Below are positions 9,324 through 18,076 of a stretch of 64,000 bases of DNA, piece after piece; position 1 is the stretch's first letter; each line of letters opens with the position of its first letter. Source of the stretch: Azotobacter beijerinckii. GTDB taxonomy: Bacteria > Pseudomonadota > Gammaproteobacteria > Pseudomonadales > Pseudomonadaceae. The stretch is from NCBI RefSeq assembly GCF_900110885.1, contig NZ_FOFJ01000017.1, positions 1-64,000 on the forward strand, read 5' to 3'. The notes below the pieces were generated by a model. That model saw nothing but the letters and a program-made list of their open reading frames with translations, did not search any database and was not told the origin of the DNA. The position numbers were made by a program, and so were the translations under genes.

Positions 9324-11069
9324 CTACCCGAAAGCCATCGGCAGTCTGGATTCGGACTGCATTTGCTCAAGAAAACGTTTGCGTGCCTCAGCCCGCGAGG
9401 GCTTCCCCGACGAGGTCCGCGGAAGGGAATGCGGCGGAACGAGTTCAACCGTTGCCGTAAAACCGAACTCGCCGTTGATCAGCCCGGCCAGGGTGCGAAC
9501 CAGACTCTCCCGTTTTTCCGGGTCGGTTGCACGGCACTGGACCAGCACCACCACCCGTGGATCCGCCTCCGCCGGAACCAGGAAAGCGATCACGTCGCCG
9601 GAGCGAACCTCGGGCTGGGATTCGACCAGGTATTCGACGTCCTGCGGCCAGATGTTTCGGCCCCGGACAATCAGCAGATCCTTTTGCCTTCCGGTAATGA
9701 ACAGCTCCCCGTTATGCAGATAGCCGAGATCGCCGGTATCGAGCCAGTCGCCGTCCATATGGGCTTGCGTGGATTCCTCATCGCGGAAGTAGCCCGACAT
9801 CAGGCTGGGTCCCTGCAGGGTTATCCGCCCGACCTGACGCTCCGGCAAGGGGTGTCCGGCCTCGTCGCGTATTTCGAGCTGGTGCCCGGGAAGGACTGCA
9901 CCACAATTGACGAAGAGACTGGCTTTGCTTCCCTCTCCATTGAAAGGGATGGCCATCGACCGATGCTCCAGTGCCCAGCGATCAATCCGATCCACCTGGA
10001 CCCCGACACCACGGCGAGCGAAGCTGACGCCCAAAGTGTTTTCTGCCAAGCCATAGCTGGGCAGGAAGGCATTGCGATCAAAGCCCGCCGGCGCGAACTG
10101 CTCCGCAAACCGCTCCAGCACCTCGGCGCGAATCGGTTCCGCACCAATGCCCGCGACACGCCAGCTGGAAAGATCGAAACGAGTTACCTCACCCTCGCGG
10201 GCACGCCGGGAGCAAAGGTCATAGCCAAAGGGCGGGGCAAAGGCAATGGTGCCTCGATTCTGGCTGATCAGATTGAGCCATTGCCTTGGCCGCATCGCGA
10301 AGTCCTGGGTTCGCAGATAGTCCACCGACATCTGCGCCGCCATCGGACTCAGTACGAAACCCACCAGCCCCATATCGTGATAGAACGGCAGCCAGGAGAC
10401 GCAACGATCACCCGGCCCCACGCCAAGCCCGTCTCGAAGCATGCCTTGCAGGTTGGCCATTACCGCCCGTTGGGTGACGGCCACACCACGGGGAAAACGG
10501 GTGCTTCCAGAAGTGTACTGAAGGTAGGCTACGTCATCCGGTTGGGAAGGCTCCAGCTCCACGGGCGGAGCCGCCTGAGTCTTGATTTCCTTGACCGAGC
10601 CGATGAATAGCGCATTGCAAGAGCCGGCAGCCTCCTGTACGAACGGCAGCCACTCCGAGGGGGCCAGGATGGCCGTCGGCTCGCAGCTTTTCAGCAGACC
10701 GCCGAGCTTTTCGACATACGACGCATGGCCGCCCAGACCTGACGGAATGGGCAGCGGCACTGGTATGAAGCCAGCGTATTGACAGCCATAGAAGGCCTCC
10801 ATGAACCCCGGCTCGGTATCGGCGATCAAGGCGACCCGATCCCCTCTGCTCAGGCCAAGCCCATGAAGGCGCCTGGCCACGGCCAACGCTTCTCTTCTCA
10901 GAGCGGCATACTGGACGACGGCTGTCAGACGGCAACGGCCATCGTAGAAGTTCAGGCCGGTATGCCCACGCGCCGCGTAATCAAGGGCCTCCGCCAGTGT
11001 CGAAAAATCTGCCACTCGCTGAGGCAGAGCGTGCCGGGTAAGGGTCGCAGACATATAAAGCTTGGCCAT
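9324..11069 (-). CDS. Fatty acyl-AMP ligase-like enzyme / acyl-ACP synthetase
   Basis: A 581-residue member of the ANL adenylating superfamily. Visible motifs are the phosphate loop YLQYTSGSTRFPRGVAVTQ (near residue 185), YGLAENTLGV, the hinge-region DTGDLGYL and the C-terminal SGKPSRAEARK with the catalytic Lys region. The proline-rich start and the overall form are those of fatty acyl-AMP ligases, which load acyl carrier proteins rather than CoA. It is the first gene of a five-gene minus-strand operon (ligase, reductase, ACP, serine palmitoyltransferase, ABC exporter). Inferred role: activate a fatty acid and load it on the small ACP encoded downstream. AGGGA lies eight bases before the ATG. 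Confidence 0.87.
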   Translation of the reverse strand: MAKLYMSATLTRHALPQRVADFSTLAEALDYAARGHTGLNFYDGRCRLTAVVQYAALRREALAVARRLHGLGLSRGDRVALIADTEPGFMEAFYGCQYAGFIPVPLPIPSGLGGHASYVEKLGGLLKSCEPTAILAPSEWLPFVQEAAGSCNALFIGSVKEIKTQAAPPVELEPSQPDDVAYLQYTSGSTRFPRGVAVTQRAVMANLQGMLRDGLGVGPGDRCVSWLPFYHDMGLVGFVLSPMAAQMSVDYLRTQDFAMRPRQWLNLISQNRGTIAFAPPFGYDLCSRRAREGEVTRFDLSSWRVAGIGAEPIRAEVLERFAEQFAPAGFDRNAFLPSYGLAENTLGVSFARRGVGVQVDRIDRWALEHRSMAIPFNGEGSKASLFVNCGAVLPGHQLEIRDEAGHPLPERQVGRITLQGPSLMSGYFRDEESTQAHMDGDWLDTGDLGYLHNGELFITGRQKDLLIVRGRNIWPQDVEYLVESQPEVRSGDVIAFLVPAEADPRVVVLVQCRATDPEKRESLVRTLAGLINGEFGFTATVELVPPHSLPRTSSGKPSRAEARKRFLEQMQSESRLPMAFG

Positions 11070-11624
11070 CAGTTCAGTCCCTGGCTTTTTTCAGCGCAAC
11101 AGCTAAACACTGCAACGGCCCGCTCAGTGAAGCTTGCAGCGTACCAAATCGCAGGAAAAGCATGGGGTTGGCTACCATTTCTGTCAGGGTAGTTCATTTT
11201 GGCCGGTCAAACGGCCCCTAGACGAGACACAATGATATGGAAGCATGCAGCCCGCTCTGGAGAAGCAGAGAGGCACCGCAACGTGGTTTTTCATGCGATC
11301 CACAATAACCCAACTCAGCAAAAAATAAAATTGACAAAATCTCTCATCTGGGCTGTATCGACAGTCAACCGCAAACGCCCGAAGCGTGCTTTCCAGCACG
11401 GCGAACCCAAGCCCAACACGCAAAAATTCCATTCAACTATATCATCAACGAAACACCTATAAAATATTCGTCAAAATAACGTGAAAAAATGGTTAAAAAA
11501 CATCGCCTCCCCCCATATCAGCAGTGAATATAGCTAACCAACCCAACCGCCGAACCGCCATTAGACCTTGAGGGACGATTCTCTGTACTATTGAGAACAA
11601 CGAAACAAATTGAGGACCTTGTGT
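11070..11624. promoter_or_regulatory. Divergent intergenic region of the lipid island
   Basis: A 555-base gap between the minus-strand ligase operon and the plus-strand ceramide synthase-like gene. I see no convincing gene in it. It is clearly AT-richer than its surroundings from about 11280 to 11590. A TTGACA at 11331-11336 followed after 17 bases by TGTATC (11354) is a possible plus-strand promoter, though the -10 match is poor. A ribosome site TGAGGA at 11611-11616 serves the GTG start at 11625. Confidence 0.5.
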
Positions 11625-12779
11625 GTGGATCGACCTCTTTCCAAGGGAGATGTATCGCTCGTTACCAGGCCGGTACTAAGCAAAGCCGACCTCGACACCT
11701 TCATCCGCCTGCCGGGCAGGCTCCACCGGAACGATCCCCACTGGATAGAACCCCTCCACCTTGAGCGCCGCGAACATCTTTCATCGAAGAGTCCCGTATT
11801 TGCCCATCTCAAATGGCAAGCCTGGATCGCGTGGTCAGGGACCGACCCCGTAGGACGCATCACCGCACAGGTGGATACGCTGCATCGCCAACTGCACGGC
11901 CAGGACACAGGGCACTTCGGCATGCTGGAAGCGGTCGACGACCCCGCCGTTTTCGAGATTCTCATGACAACGGCCGAAAGCTGGCTGCTTGAGCAGGGCG
12001 CACGCCGGATAACGGGCCCGTTCAATCTGACCATCAACGAAGAAAGCGGCCTGCTGGTCGAAGGGTTTAATCGCCCCCCCTCAGCAATGATGGGGCATGG
12101 CCTGCCCTACTATGGGGCCCGGGTTGAAGCCCTGGGCTACCGCCCGGCCAAGGATTTGCTGGCCTACTGGATGCTCACGGATGAATTGAACTTCCCCCCC
12201 GCACTGCGACGCATGATGGATCGCTGGCATGACCGCGTGCGGATCAGGCCGTTGGATCGCCAGCATTTCCAGGCAGAAATCCAGCTCCTGCGGGACATCT
12301 TCAATGACGCTTGGGCCAAGAACTGGGGGTTCGTTCCCTTTACCGAGGCCGAATTCGAAGAACTCGGGAAAAACCTCAAGCTGCTGGTACCGGACGATCT
12401 GATCTACATCGCCGAGGTCGACGGCGAACCAAGCGCATTCATCGTTGCACTTCCCAACCTCAACGAGGCAATTGCCCCTTTGCAGGGACGCTTATTTCCT
12501 TTTGGCTGGCTTCGCCTGCTATGGCGACTGAAGGTACAGCCCCCCCGCACAGCTCGCGTCCCACTGATGGGGGTACGCCAGACTCATCAGCACAGCCGCC
12601 TGGGCCCCGTGTTGGCATTGCGCCTGATCGAGGCCCTCAAGCCTCCCTTCGTCAAACGAGGGCTCGAAGCGCTTGAAATGTCCTGGATTCTGGAAAGCAA
12701 CAGTGGCATGCGCAACATTCTCGAACATATCGGTGCATACATTTACAAGCGGTATCGAGTCTATGAAAAGCAAATTTGA
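11625..12779 (+). CDS. GNAT-fold ceramide synthase-like N-acyltransferase
   Basis: A 384-residue protein that resembles the bacterial ceramide synthase family (bCerS in Caulobacter), which N-acylates the sphingoid base and is unrelated to eukaryotic ceramide synthases. Visible conserved stretches are the NDPHWIEPLHLERRE segment near residue 25, GPFNLTINEESGLLVEGF near 130, and the C-terminal MSWILESNSGMRNILEHIGAYIYKRYRVYEK, which is the GNAT-like core of this family. GTG at 11625 is preferred over TTG at 11610 because TGAGGA sits eight bases upstream. The 3' end overlaps the next gene by 17 bases, so the two are coupled. The acyl donor is not evident. Confidence 0.83.
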   Translation: MDRPLSKGDVSLVTRPVLSKADLDTFIRLPGRLHRNDPHWIEPLHLERREHLSSKSPVFAHLKWQAWIAWSGTDPVGRITAQVDTLHRQLHGQDTGHFGMLEAVDDPAVFEILMTTAESWLLEQGARRITGPFNLTINEESGLLVEGFNRPPSAMMGHGLPYYGARVEALGYRPAKDLLAYWMLTDELNFPPALRRMMDRWHDRVRIRPLDRQHFQAEIQLLRDIFNDAWAKNWGFVPFTEAEFEELGKNLKLLVPDDLIYIAEVDGEPSAFIVALPNLNEAIAPLQGRLFPFGWLRLLWRLKVQPPRTARVPLMGVRQTHQHSRLGPVLALRLIEALKPPFVKRGLEALEMSWILESNSGMRNILEHIGAYIYKRYRVYEKQI

Positions 12780-13593
12780 GCCAAAGCGCTATGGCGCTCT
12801 GGTCTTGGCGGCCGACAGGCATTCGGGCGATGTCGTGGCGACTGCAGCCGGCGTCGAATGCAAAGCCCTCGCTCCGGTCGGCGGAGTGCCGATGGTGCAC
12901 AGGGTCATAGAGACCCTGCAAACGAGCCACTCGATCGGCCAGATCACCTTGGTTGGCCCGGATCGGGCCATGCTTCGCAAGGACGCAAAAATCGAGCACC
13001 TACTGACCAGCAATGCACTGGACTGGCTGGAGAATGCCAGCTCGCCGAGCGCCAGTGCCGCACACGGACTGGAAAGACAGCCCCCCCAGCAGCCAATACT
13101 CCTGACGACGGCCGATCACGCCCTTCTGAGCCCGGCCATTGTGGATCACTTTCTGGAGCAGGCACTCGCAAGTGGGTGCGATTTTGTCGTCGGTGTCGCT
13201 CGCCTGGATACCGTGCAGACCCGCTTTCCCGATACGCGACGAACCGCCATACAGCTGCGTGGCGGCCCCTACTGCGGATGCAACCTGTTTGCCTTCATGA
13301 CGGAGCGCGGTCGGCAGCTCGCTTCTTTCTGGCGGAGAGTGGAACAGGAACGCAAGCGCCCCTGGCGCGTGATCACCGGCGCGCTGGGCCCGATCGCCAC
13401 CCTCCGCTACCTGCTGGGGCGCCTGACGCTGGAGCAAGCGCTGGCCCGACTGTCACGCCAGCTCGACGTGAAAATAGGCGCCGTTGTCTTGCCCTTTGCC
13501 GAAGCGGCCATTGATGTCGACTCCACAGCAGATCTTCTCTTCGTTGAAAAAATCCTGGCACAGAACGCTGCGGAGAAGACCACTCAGCCCTGA
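12763..13593 (+). CDS. MobA-like nucleotidyltransferase, probable headgroup activation
   Basis: A 276-residue protein with a degenerate MobA/CofC-like NTP-transferase fold: ALVLAADRHSGD near the N-terminus takes the place of the usual LAAGxGxRxG loop, VECKALAPVGGVPMVHRVIE matches the K-x-L-x-x-x-x-x-x-P-M region, and LLTTADHALLSP is the metal-binding Asp loop. A related nucleotidyltransferase is reported to act in the Caulobacter ceramide phosphoglycerate pathway as a phosphoglycerate cytidylyltransferase, so activation of a small phosphorylated headgroup by CTP is a reasonable guess. The start at 12763 overlaps the end of the ceramide synthase-like gene by 17 bases. Its own end overlaps the convergent gene by 10 bases. 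Confidence 0.75.
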   Translation: MKSKFEPKRYGALVLAADRHSGDVVATAAGVECKALAPVGGVPMVHRVIETLQTSHSIGQITLVGPDRAMLRKDAKIEHLLTSNALDWLENASSPSASAAHGLERQPPQQPILLTTADHALLSPAIVDHFLEQALASGCDFVVGVARLDTVQTRFPDTRRTAIQLRGGPYCGCNLFAFMTERGRQLASFWRRVEQERKRPWRVITGALGPIATLRYLLGRLTLEQALARLSRQLDVKIGAVVLPFAEAAIDVDSTADLLFVEKILAQNAAEKTTQP

Positions 13594-14363
13594 ACTACTG
13601 CCACCGGCCTCTTCCAGAGGCTAACCTTGGCCTTGGCAGCCTCCAGGTCTGCCGGGAAATCAAGTTCCCCCCAGCTCAGCCCTTCGATCGACTGCACGAA
13701 AACCTTTCCCGTGGCCTGGGCCAACTGGTCGATGATGCTGAGATACCAGCGCTGCAGTGCTTCCGGCTTGCGCATGTTCTCTTCGAGCGCCTGCCGGAAC
13801 AACGCCGCACCCTCCGGCTGGAAATACATCATGCCAATGGACTCACCGTCGATGTGGACCAAAGGCAGAACCTTGCCGACACGCGTCAGCCGGTCACCAT
13901 CAAGGCAGACCTTCATGTCGTCGCTGTCATAGCTGGTCTTTTTGTCTATGGCGAGAGTGATAGGCCGAGGCGGCGCCTCCAGCAGACGCTGCAAAACCGG
14001 TAGGTCGAACAGGGTATCCCCGTTCAGGAGAAGGAACTCATCCTGCATGGCCTGCCGGGCCATCCAGCAACTTGCAAGGTTGTCCGCTACCTCGAAGAAA
14101 GGATTGAACAGCGTCGAGATGGTCCCCACCCCATAGCGCTCGCCCAGCACACGCTCGACCTGATCCGCCCCGTATCCCACCACCACAGTGATATGCCGTA
14201 TACCGGCAGCCAACAACCCATCTATCTGCCACTCGATAACACTTTGACCGGCGATCTCGATCAGACACTTGGGCCTGTTTTCGGTAAAAGGAAGAAGGCG
14301 CCGCCCTTGGCCTGCACTCAGAATAACGGCCCGACGGCTCTCACTCCGCTTGAAATAACTCAT
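13584..14363 (-). CDS. LicC-like sugar/choline-phosphate nucleotidyltransferase
   Basis: A 259-residue nucleotidyltransferase with the textbook loop AVILSAGQGRRLLPFTENRPKCL (residues 11-33), VVVGYGADQVE, the DNLASCWMARQAM segment and the metal Asp in LLLNGDTLFD. The NPFFEVADNLASCW portion is typical of phosphocholine and related cytidylyltransferases (LicC group) rather than of glucose-1-phosphate enzymes. It would make a CDP-alcohol or NDP-sugar from a phosphorylated small molecule. It is the only minus-strand gene between the ceramide synthase-like gene and the LptFG pair, convergent with the first and divergent from the second. The substrate is unknown. Confidence 0.78.
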   Translation of the reverse strand: MSYFKRSESRRAVILSAGQGRRLLPFTENRPKCLIEIAGQSVIEWQIDGLLAAGIRHITVVVGYGADQVERVLGERYGVGTISTLFNPFFEVADNLASCWMARQAMQDEFLLLNGDTLFDLPVLQRLLEAPPRPITLAIDKKTSYDSDDMKVCLDGDRLTRVGKVLPLVHIDGESIGMMYFQPEGAALFRQALEENMRKPEALQRWYLSIIDQLAQATGKVFVQSIEGLSWGELDFPADLEAAKAKVSLWKRPVAVVQG

Positions 14364-14423
14364 GCTGTCTCCTGTTACTATGAAAAAATCAATCGTCTCT
14401 GATCGACCCGGCAGAACTGTTTT

Positions 14424-14462
14424 TTTAGGATAGACTACCGCTTTTGGGATAGTTTAGGATAG
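14424..14462 (+). repeat. Three direct repeats TTTRGGATAG in a divergent promoter
   Basis: TTTAGGATAG occurs at 14424-14433 and 14453-14462, and TTTGGGATAG at 14443-14452, so the starts are 19 and 10 bases apart. They lie between the LicC-like gene (minus) and the LptF-like gene (plus). Spacing near one and two helical turns suggests sites for a regulator bound on one face of the DNA. Confidence 0.6.
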
Positions 14463-14531
14463 CGCCCCTTCCATACTCGAGCGCATGGCGCGACTGGCGC
14501 GTGGTTAGAACCACAGAAGGTTCAAGAATTC

Positions 14532-15605
14532 ATGCTTCTGATCGAGCGATATGTTGTTTCTGAAACCTGTCGGCCTCTCTTGGTCATGGTGGGGATCCTC
14601 ATCTTCATCTTTGCCGCTTATTCTTCTCAGCGTTATCTGGCAGAAGCCGCAAATGGCAGCCTAGCCCTCGATGTCGTCTTGGACATCGTCTATTACAAGG
14701 TTCTGATAGCACTTGAAGTACTTATTCCCGTGGCTCTTTATGTGTCGGTGGCCCTGAGTCTGGGACGCCTGTATCACGACACGGAAATAACCGCCATTGC
14801 CGCTTCTGGCATGAGTCCCCTGCGGGTCTATCAGGGGGTAGCCTTTCTAGCGATCCCTATCGCCATTGCCGTGGCGTTTCTGTCCATGCATGGGCGGCCA
14901 TGGGCCTATGCCAATGCCTACAAGCTCGAGCAGCAATCCAAGACCGATCTGGACATCAATCACCTGCTGCCGGCGCGCTTCAACGTCAATAAAGAAAACG
15001 GCCGAATGATCTTGGCAGAACACATCGATCACCGAACCGGACGACTCCGCGACGTACTGATCTTCGATGCCGGACAGACGAGAACCCGCCTGTACCGCTC
15101 TCAGGAGGCCCGGATCGCCGACCCCAACCCCGAAGATCCGGTCGTGGAGCTGGTGCACGGCACCGTCTACTCCTTGCAGCACAGTGGAATGCAGGACAAG
15201 CGGATATCGTTCAACCAGATGACCATGCACCTTTCCCCGATTGCGTCGGAGGCGGACTTTCGAAGAAAAGCAGCCTCGGGTGCGGAACTCAAGGCCTCCG
15301 CAGCCCTGTCGGACCAGGCGGAGCTGCAATGGCGCAACTCCCGCGGACTCAGTACGCTGATCCTGGCGTTGCTCGCCATTCCGCTCAGCCGGACCGCACC
15401 GAGGCAGGGTCGGTTCGCCACCTTGTTGCCGATCACGGCTGTGTTTGCCGCGGTCTTCTATGCAGGCGATATCTGTAAAAGCTTGGTGGGAAATGGCACC
15501 CTGCCCCTGATGCCCGGGCTCTGGCTGGTCCCTCTTCTCATGGGACTCGTCCTGATCGTCCTGATCATGCGAGATCTGGCGATCATCCGGTTCCGCTCCA
15601 GATGA
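14532..15605 (+). CDS. LptF/LptG-family permease, first paralog
   Basis: A 357-residue membrane protein of the YjgP/YjgQ family. Three N-terminal helices (about residues 12-32, 50-78 and 95-118), a soluble periplasmic middle of about 150 residues and three C-terminal helices (from about 270) match the LptF/LptG plan. The housekeeping LptFG pair in Pseudomonas lies beside pepA, so this copy in a lipid cluster is probably a paralog. It overlaps the next gene by an ATGA, so both are made together. In the Lpt system these proteins, with the ATPase LptB, extract lipid A-core from the inner membrane. Here the cargo is inferred to be the sphingolipid; no dedicated LptB or LptC is visible. Confidence 0.85.
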   Translation: MLLIERYVVSETCRPLLVMVGILIFIFAAYSSQRYLAEAANGSLALDVVLDIVYYKVLIALEVLIPVALYVSVALSLGRLYHDTEITAIAASGMSPLRVYQGVAFLAIPIAIAVAFLSMHGRPWAYANAYKLEQQSKTDLDINHLLPARFNVNKENGRMILAEHIDHRTGRLRDVLIFDAGQTRTRLYRSQEARIADPNPEDPVVELVHGTVYSLQHSGMQDKRISFNQMTMHLSPIASEADFRRKAASGAELKASAALSDQAELQWRNSRGLSTLILALLAIPLSRTAPRQGRFATLLPITAVFAAVFYAGDICKSLVGNGTLPLMPGLWLVPLLMGLVLIVLIMRDLAIIRFRSR

Positions 15606-16684
15606 AGATCGTCGACAAATACATTCTCGCCAACGTCTTTCTGGGGTTCCTCGCCGCGGCAGCCTTGCTGTTGCCCCTGTTCAGCACGCTGGACCTCGTC
15701 GGCGAACTCGACGACGTCAGCGAGGAAGGCTATCGGCTGGCTCAGGCGCTTCAGGTCGTGATGATGACAGTTCCTCGCCGCGCCGTGGAGCTGGGCCCCT
15801 TCATCGCACTGTTAGGCGGCATCGTAGCCCTCGGCCAGCTCTCCCTGACGCAGGAACTCAGCGTCCTGCGAGCGGCGGGCGTCTCCGCCACCCGGATAGC
15901 GTTCACCACCTTGATGGCCGGCTTGGTCTTGGCGCTGGCCCTCGGGGCAGTCGATGAGTTTCTGGCTTCGCCTCTGCAACAGAAAGCCCTACAGATACGG
16001 GCGAAAGCCATCGCCATGACCGAGAAGGGCAGCAGCAAGGAAAGCAGCATATGGGCGCGCAAAGATGGGCAGGTTGCCCGCATTGGCGGCCTGCGCCAGG
16101 GGCGTCCCAGCCAGATAGAAATATTCAGCTTCGATGACCAGGATCACCTGCAGGAATATATCGTCGCCGAATATGCCGATATCCAGCCCGAGGGAGTCTG
16201 GCAGCTCCATAACGTACGGCTGAAACGCTGGGTCAATGACGAAGAAGAAAACATCCAGCAGCTCGATCAGTTGCCATGGCACGCCATTCTTCCCAGCACG
16301 CGGCTGGATGAGGTATCCCTTCCTCCCGAAAGTTTCTCGGCACGGCAGCTTCGCCGCTATGTGCTGTTCTTGCAGGGTACGGGCCAGCCTGCGACGCAAT
16401 ATGAAATGGCCTTCTGGCAGAAGCTGGGCGTTCCGATTCTGACCTTGGCGATGATCCTTTTCTCGGTCCCCTTCACGTTCGGACAGGCGCGCTCGTCTGG
16501 ACTGGGCGGCAAACTGGCACTCGGCTCCGTCGTGGGGCTGCTGGTCTACGTGACCAACCAGATCCTGGTGAATCTTGGTCTGCTGTTCAAGCTGAACGCC
16601 TTATTGGTTGGGGTTTTACCGGCACTCGTCATGCTCGCCATAGCCATCGTCATCGTGTGCCGACTCGATCGGAGTTCGCGTTGA
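15602..16684 (+). CDS. LptF/LptG-family permease, second paralog
   Basis: A 360-residue partner of the preceding protein, with the same plan: helices near residues 12-32, 48-75 and 95-118, a periplasmic jellyroll-like part (about 130-270) and a hydrophobic C-terminus starting at PATQYEMAFWQKLGVPILTLAMILF. That YEMAFWxK-Px-TxxM segment is a conserved mark of LptG just before helix 4. Translation is coupled to the first permease by a four-base overlap. The two would form the heterodimeric channel of an Lpt-type exporter, probably powered by the cell's general LptB. Confidence 0.85.
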   Translation: MKIVDKYILANVFLGFLAAAALLLPLFSTLDLVGELDDVSEEGYRLAQALQVVMMTVPRRAVELGPFIALLGGIVALGQLSLTQELSVLRAAGVSATRIAFTTLMAGLVLALALGAVDEFLASPLQQKALQIRAKAIAMTEKGSSKESSIWARKDGQVARIGGLRQGRPSQIEIFSFDDQDHLQEYIVAEYADIQPEGVWQLHNVRLKRWVNDEEENIQQLDQLPWHAILPSTRLDEVSLPPESFSARQLRRYVLFLQGTGQPATQYEMAFWQKLGVPILTLAMILFSVPFTFGQARSSGLGGKLALGSVVGLLVYVTNQILVNLGLLFKLNALLVGVLPALVMLAIAIVIVCRLDRSSR

Positions 16685-16882
16685 GCGTATCCATGGCGTC
16701 TCGAAACTATTTCAGCCAGCCGCGGGCCGGCCTGGTTGACCCGCTTGGCCAATGCCCGCGCCCAAAATCCACTACCCGACTCCTCGCCACAGTCCGGCCA
16801 TGATCCATCGTGGCGCCGTGTCTCGAAACCCCGACATCCGACTTGAGTTAACAATCAACCGCACAGGCCATCAGGCTAAGGC

Positions 16883-18076
16883 ATGAAGACCATGACGATA
16901 CAAGTCCATCTTGTGGGCAACTGCAATGTACGCCTATGGGGATTGACCTCCAGGGAAAGGTTCCGGCGGACGCTTGGAAAGTTTCCCAAGGCCCGCCTGT
17001 GCGGGCCGGATGAGTCTTTGCCCGGAGAGGGGAGCGTGCTGCTCCTGCGGGAGGATTACCTGTATGACAACCGAGTGCTGCAAGGGCTCCTGGACACGCC
17101 GGGGGTTGCCTTGCAGGACCCTCGCGACGGGACCGTCATCGCGGCACACGTCTCGGCCGAGGATCTAGCGGGGACGCCCCAGCTCGAAGGTCCGGCGATC
17201 GAGAACCTGCAGCCGGTACGCCCGGAGACGGTGGCCTCCGGCTTGCAAAAGCAACTGCGCAAATTCGATCCACCGTGGGTCGCCCGTATCTCGGAAGCCA
17301 ATCGCGAGCATCTTGAAAAGTCCCTGTTCAACGGCGCCTACAAAGGTGTCACGGACTTCATCACGCGCGGCGTCTGGCCGGTACCGGCGCGCTGGGTCAC
17401 CGGCTGGTGCGTGCGCTTGGGGCTGAGCCCCAATCAGGTCACGGCCGCAAGCTACGTGCTGGCGTTCCTCGCCGGCTATTGGTTCTGGCAGGGACAGTTC
17501 GGCCTGGGCTTGATCGCCGGCTGGATCATGACGTTCCTGGATACGGTGGACGGCAAACTGGCGCGGGTCACGGTCACCTCGACCCGCTTCGGCAATATCT
17601 TCGACCACGCACTGGATCTCGTGCATCCTCCCTTCTGGTATCTCGCCTGGGGGATGGGGCTGGCGGTGACCTGGACATCGGATATTTCCCTAGCCACGGT
17701 GTCCTGGATCATTTTCATCGGCTATATCGCCGGACGGCTGTGCGAAGTCGCCTTCAAGTTCGCCGCGCCTTTCTCCTTGTTCATCTGGCGCCCCTTCGAC
17801 TCCCTCAATCGACTGGTGACCGCCCGCCGCAATCCCAATCTGCTGCTCTTGACCCTGGCTTGGTGGGCTGGCGCCAACGAGGGAGGCTTGCTGCTGGTCG
17901 CCGCTTGGACGGTCGTGTCGACGCTGGTCCTGGGAGCACGGGTGCTCTGGGGGGTCGTCTTGCGCCGGCGCGGAGTAAAACTGCAGCCGTGGCTGAGCCA
18001 GATCGACCTTCAGGCCGAGGGCCATCGCCCGATTGTCCGTCTGTTCGCCCCGCGCTCCGGGCTGAACGATGCCTGA
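16883..18076 (+). CDS. CDP-alcohol phosphatidyltransferase with extra N-terminal domain
   Basis: A 397-residue integral membrane enzyme. The family signature D-x2-D-G-x2-A-R-x8-G-x3-D-x3-D is complete: DTVDGKLARV followed by GNIFDHALD (about residues 220-247). About six helices follow from residue 180 on. The first 150 residues are soluble and resemble the tail of a nucleotidyltransferase-like domain (LLLREDYLYDNRVLQGLL, then GTVIAAHVSAED), probably without catalytic residues. Such enzymes move a phospho-lipid from a CDP-lipid to an alcohol, or the reverse. The downstream kinase overlaps it by eight bases. Inferred reaction: CDP-ceramide plus an unknown alcohol gives a phosphosphingolipid. 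An ATG at 16892 is an alternative start. Confidence 0.85.
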   Translation: MKTMTIQVHLVGNCNVRLWGLTSRERFRRTLGKFPKARLCGPDESLPGEGSVLLLREDYLYDNRVLQGLLDTPGVALQDPRDGTVIAAHVSAEDLAGTPQLEGPAIENLQPVRPETVASGLQKQLRKFDPPWVARISEANREHLEKSLFNGAYKGVTDFITRGVWPVPARWVTGWCVRLGLSPNQVTAASYVLAFLAGYWFWQGQFGLGLIAGWIMTFLDTVDGKLARVTVTSTRFGNIFDHALDLVHPPFWYLAWGMGLAVTWTSDISLATVSWIIFIGYIAGRLCEVAFKFAAPFSLFIWRPFDSLNRLVTARRNPNLLLLTLAWWAGANEGGLLLVAAWTVVSTLVLGARVLWGVVLRRRGVKLQPWLSQIDLQAEGHRPIVRLFAPRSGLNDA

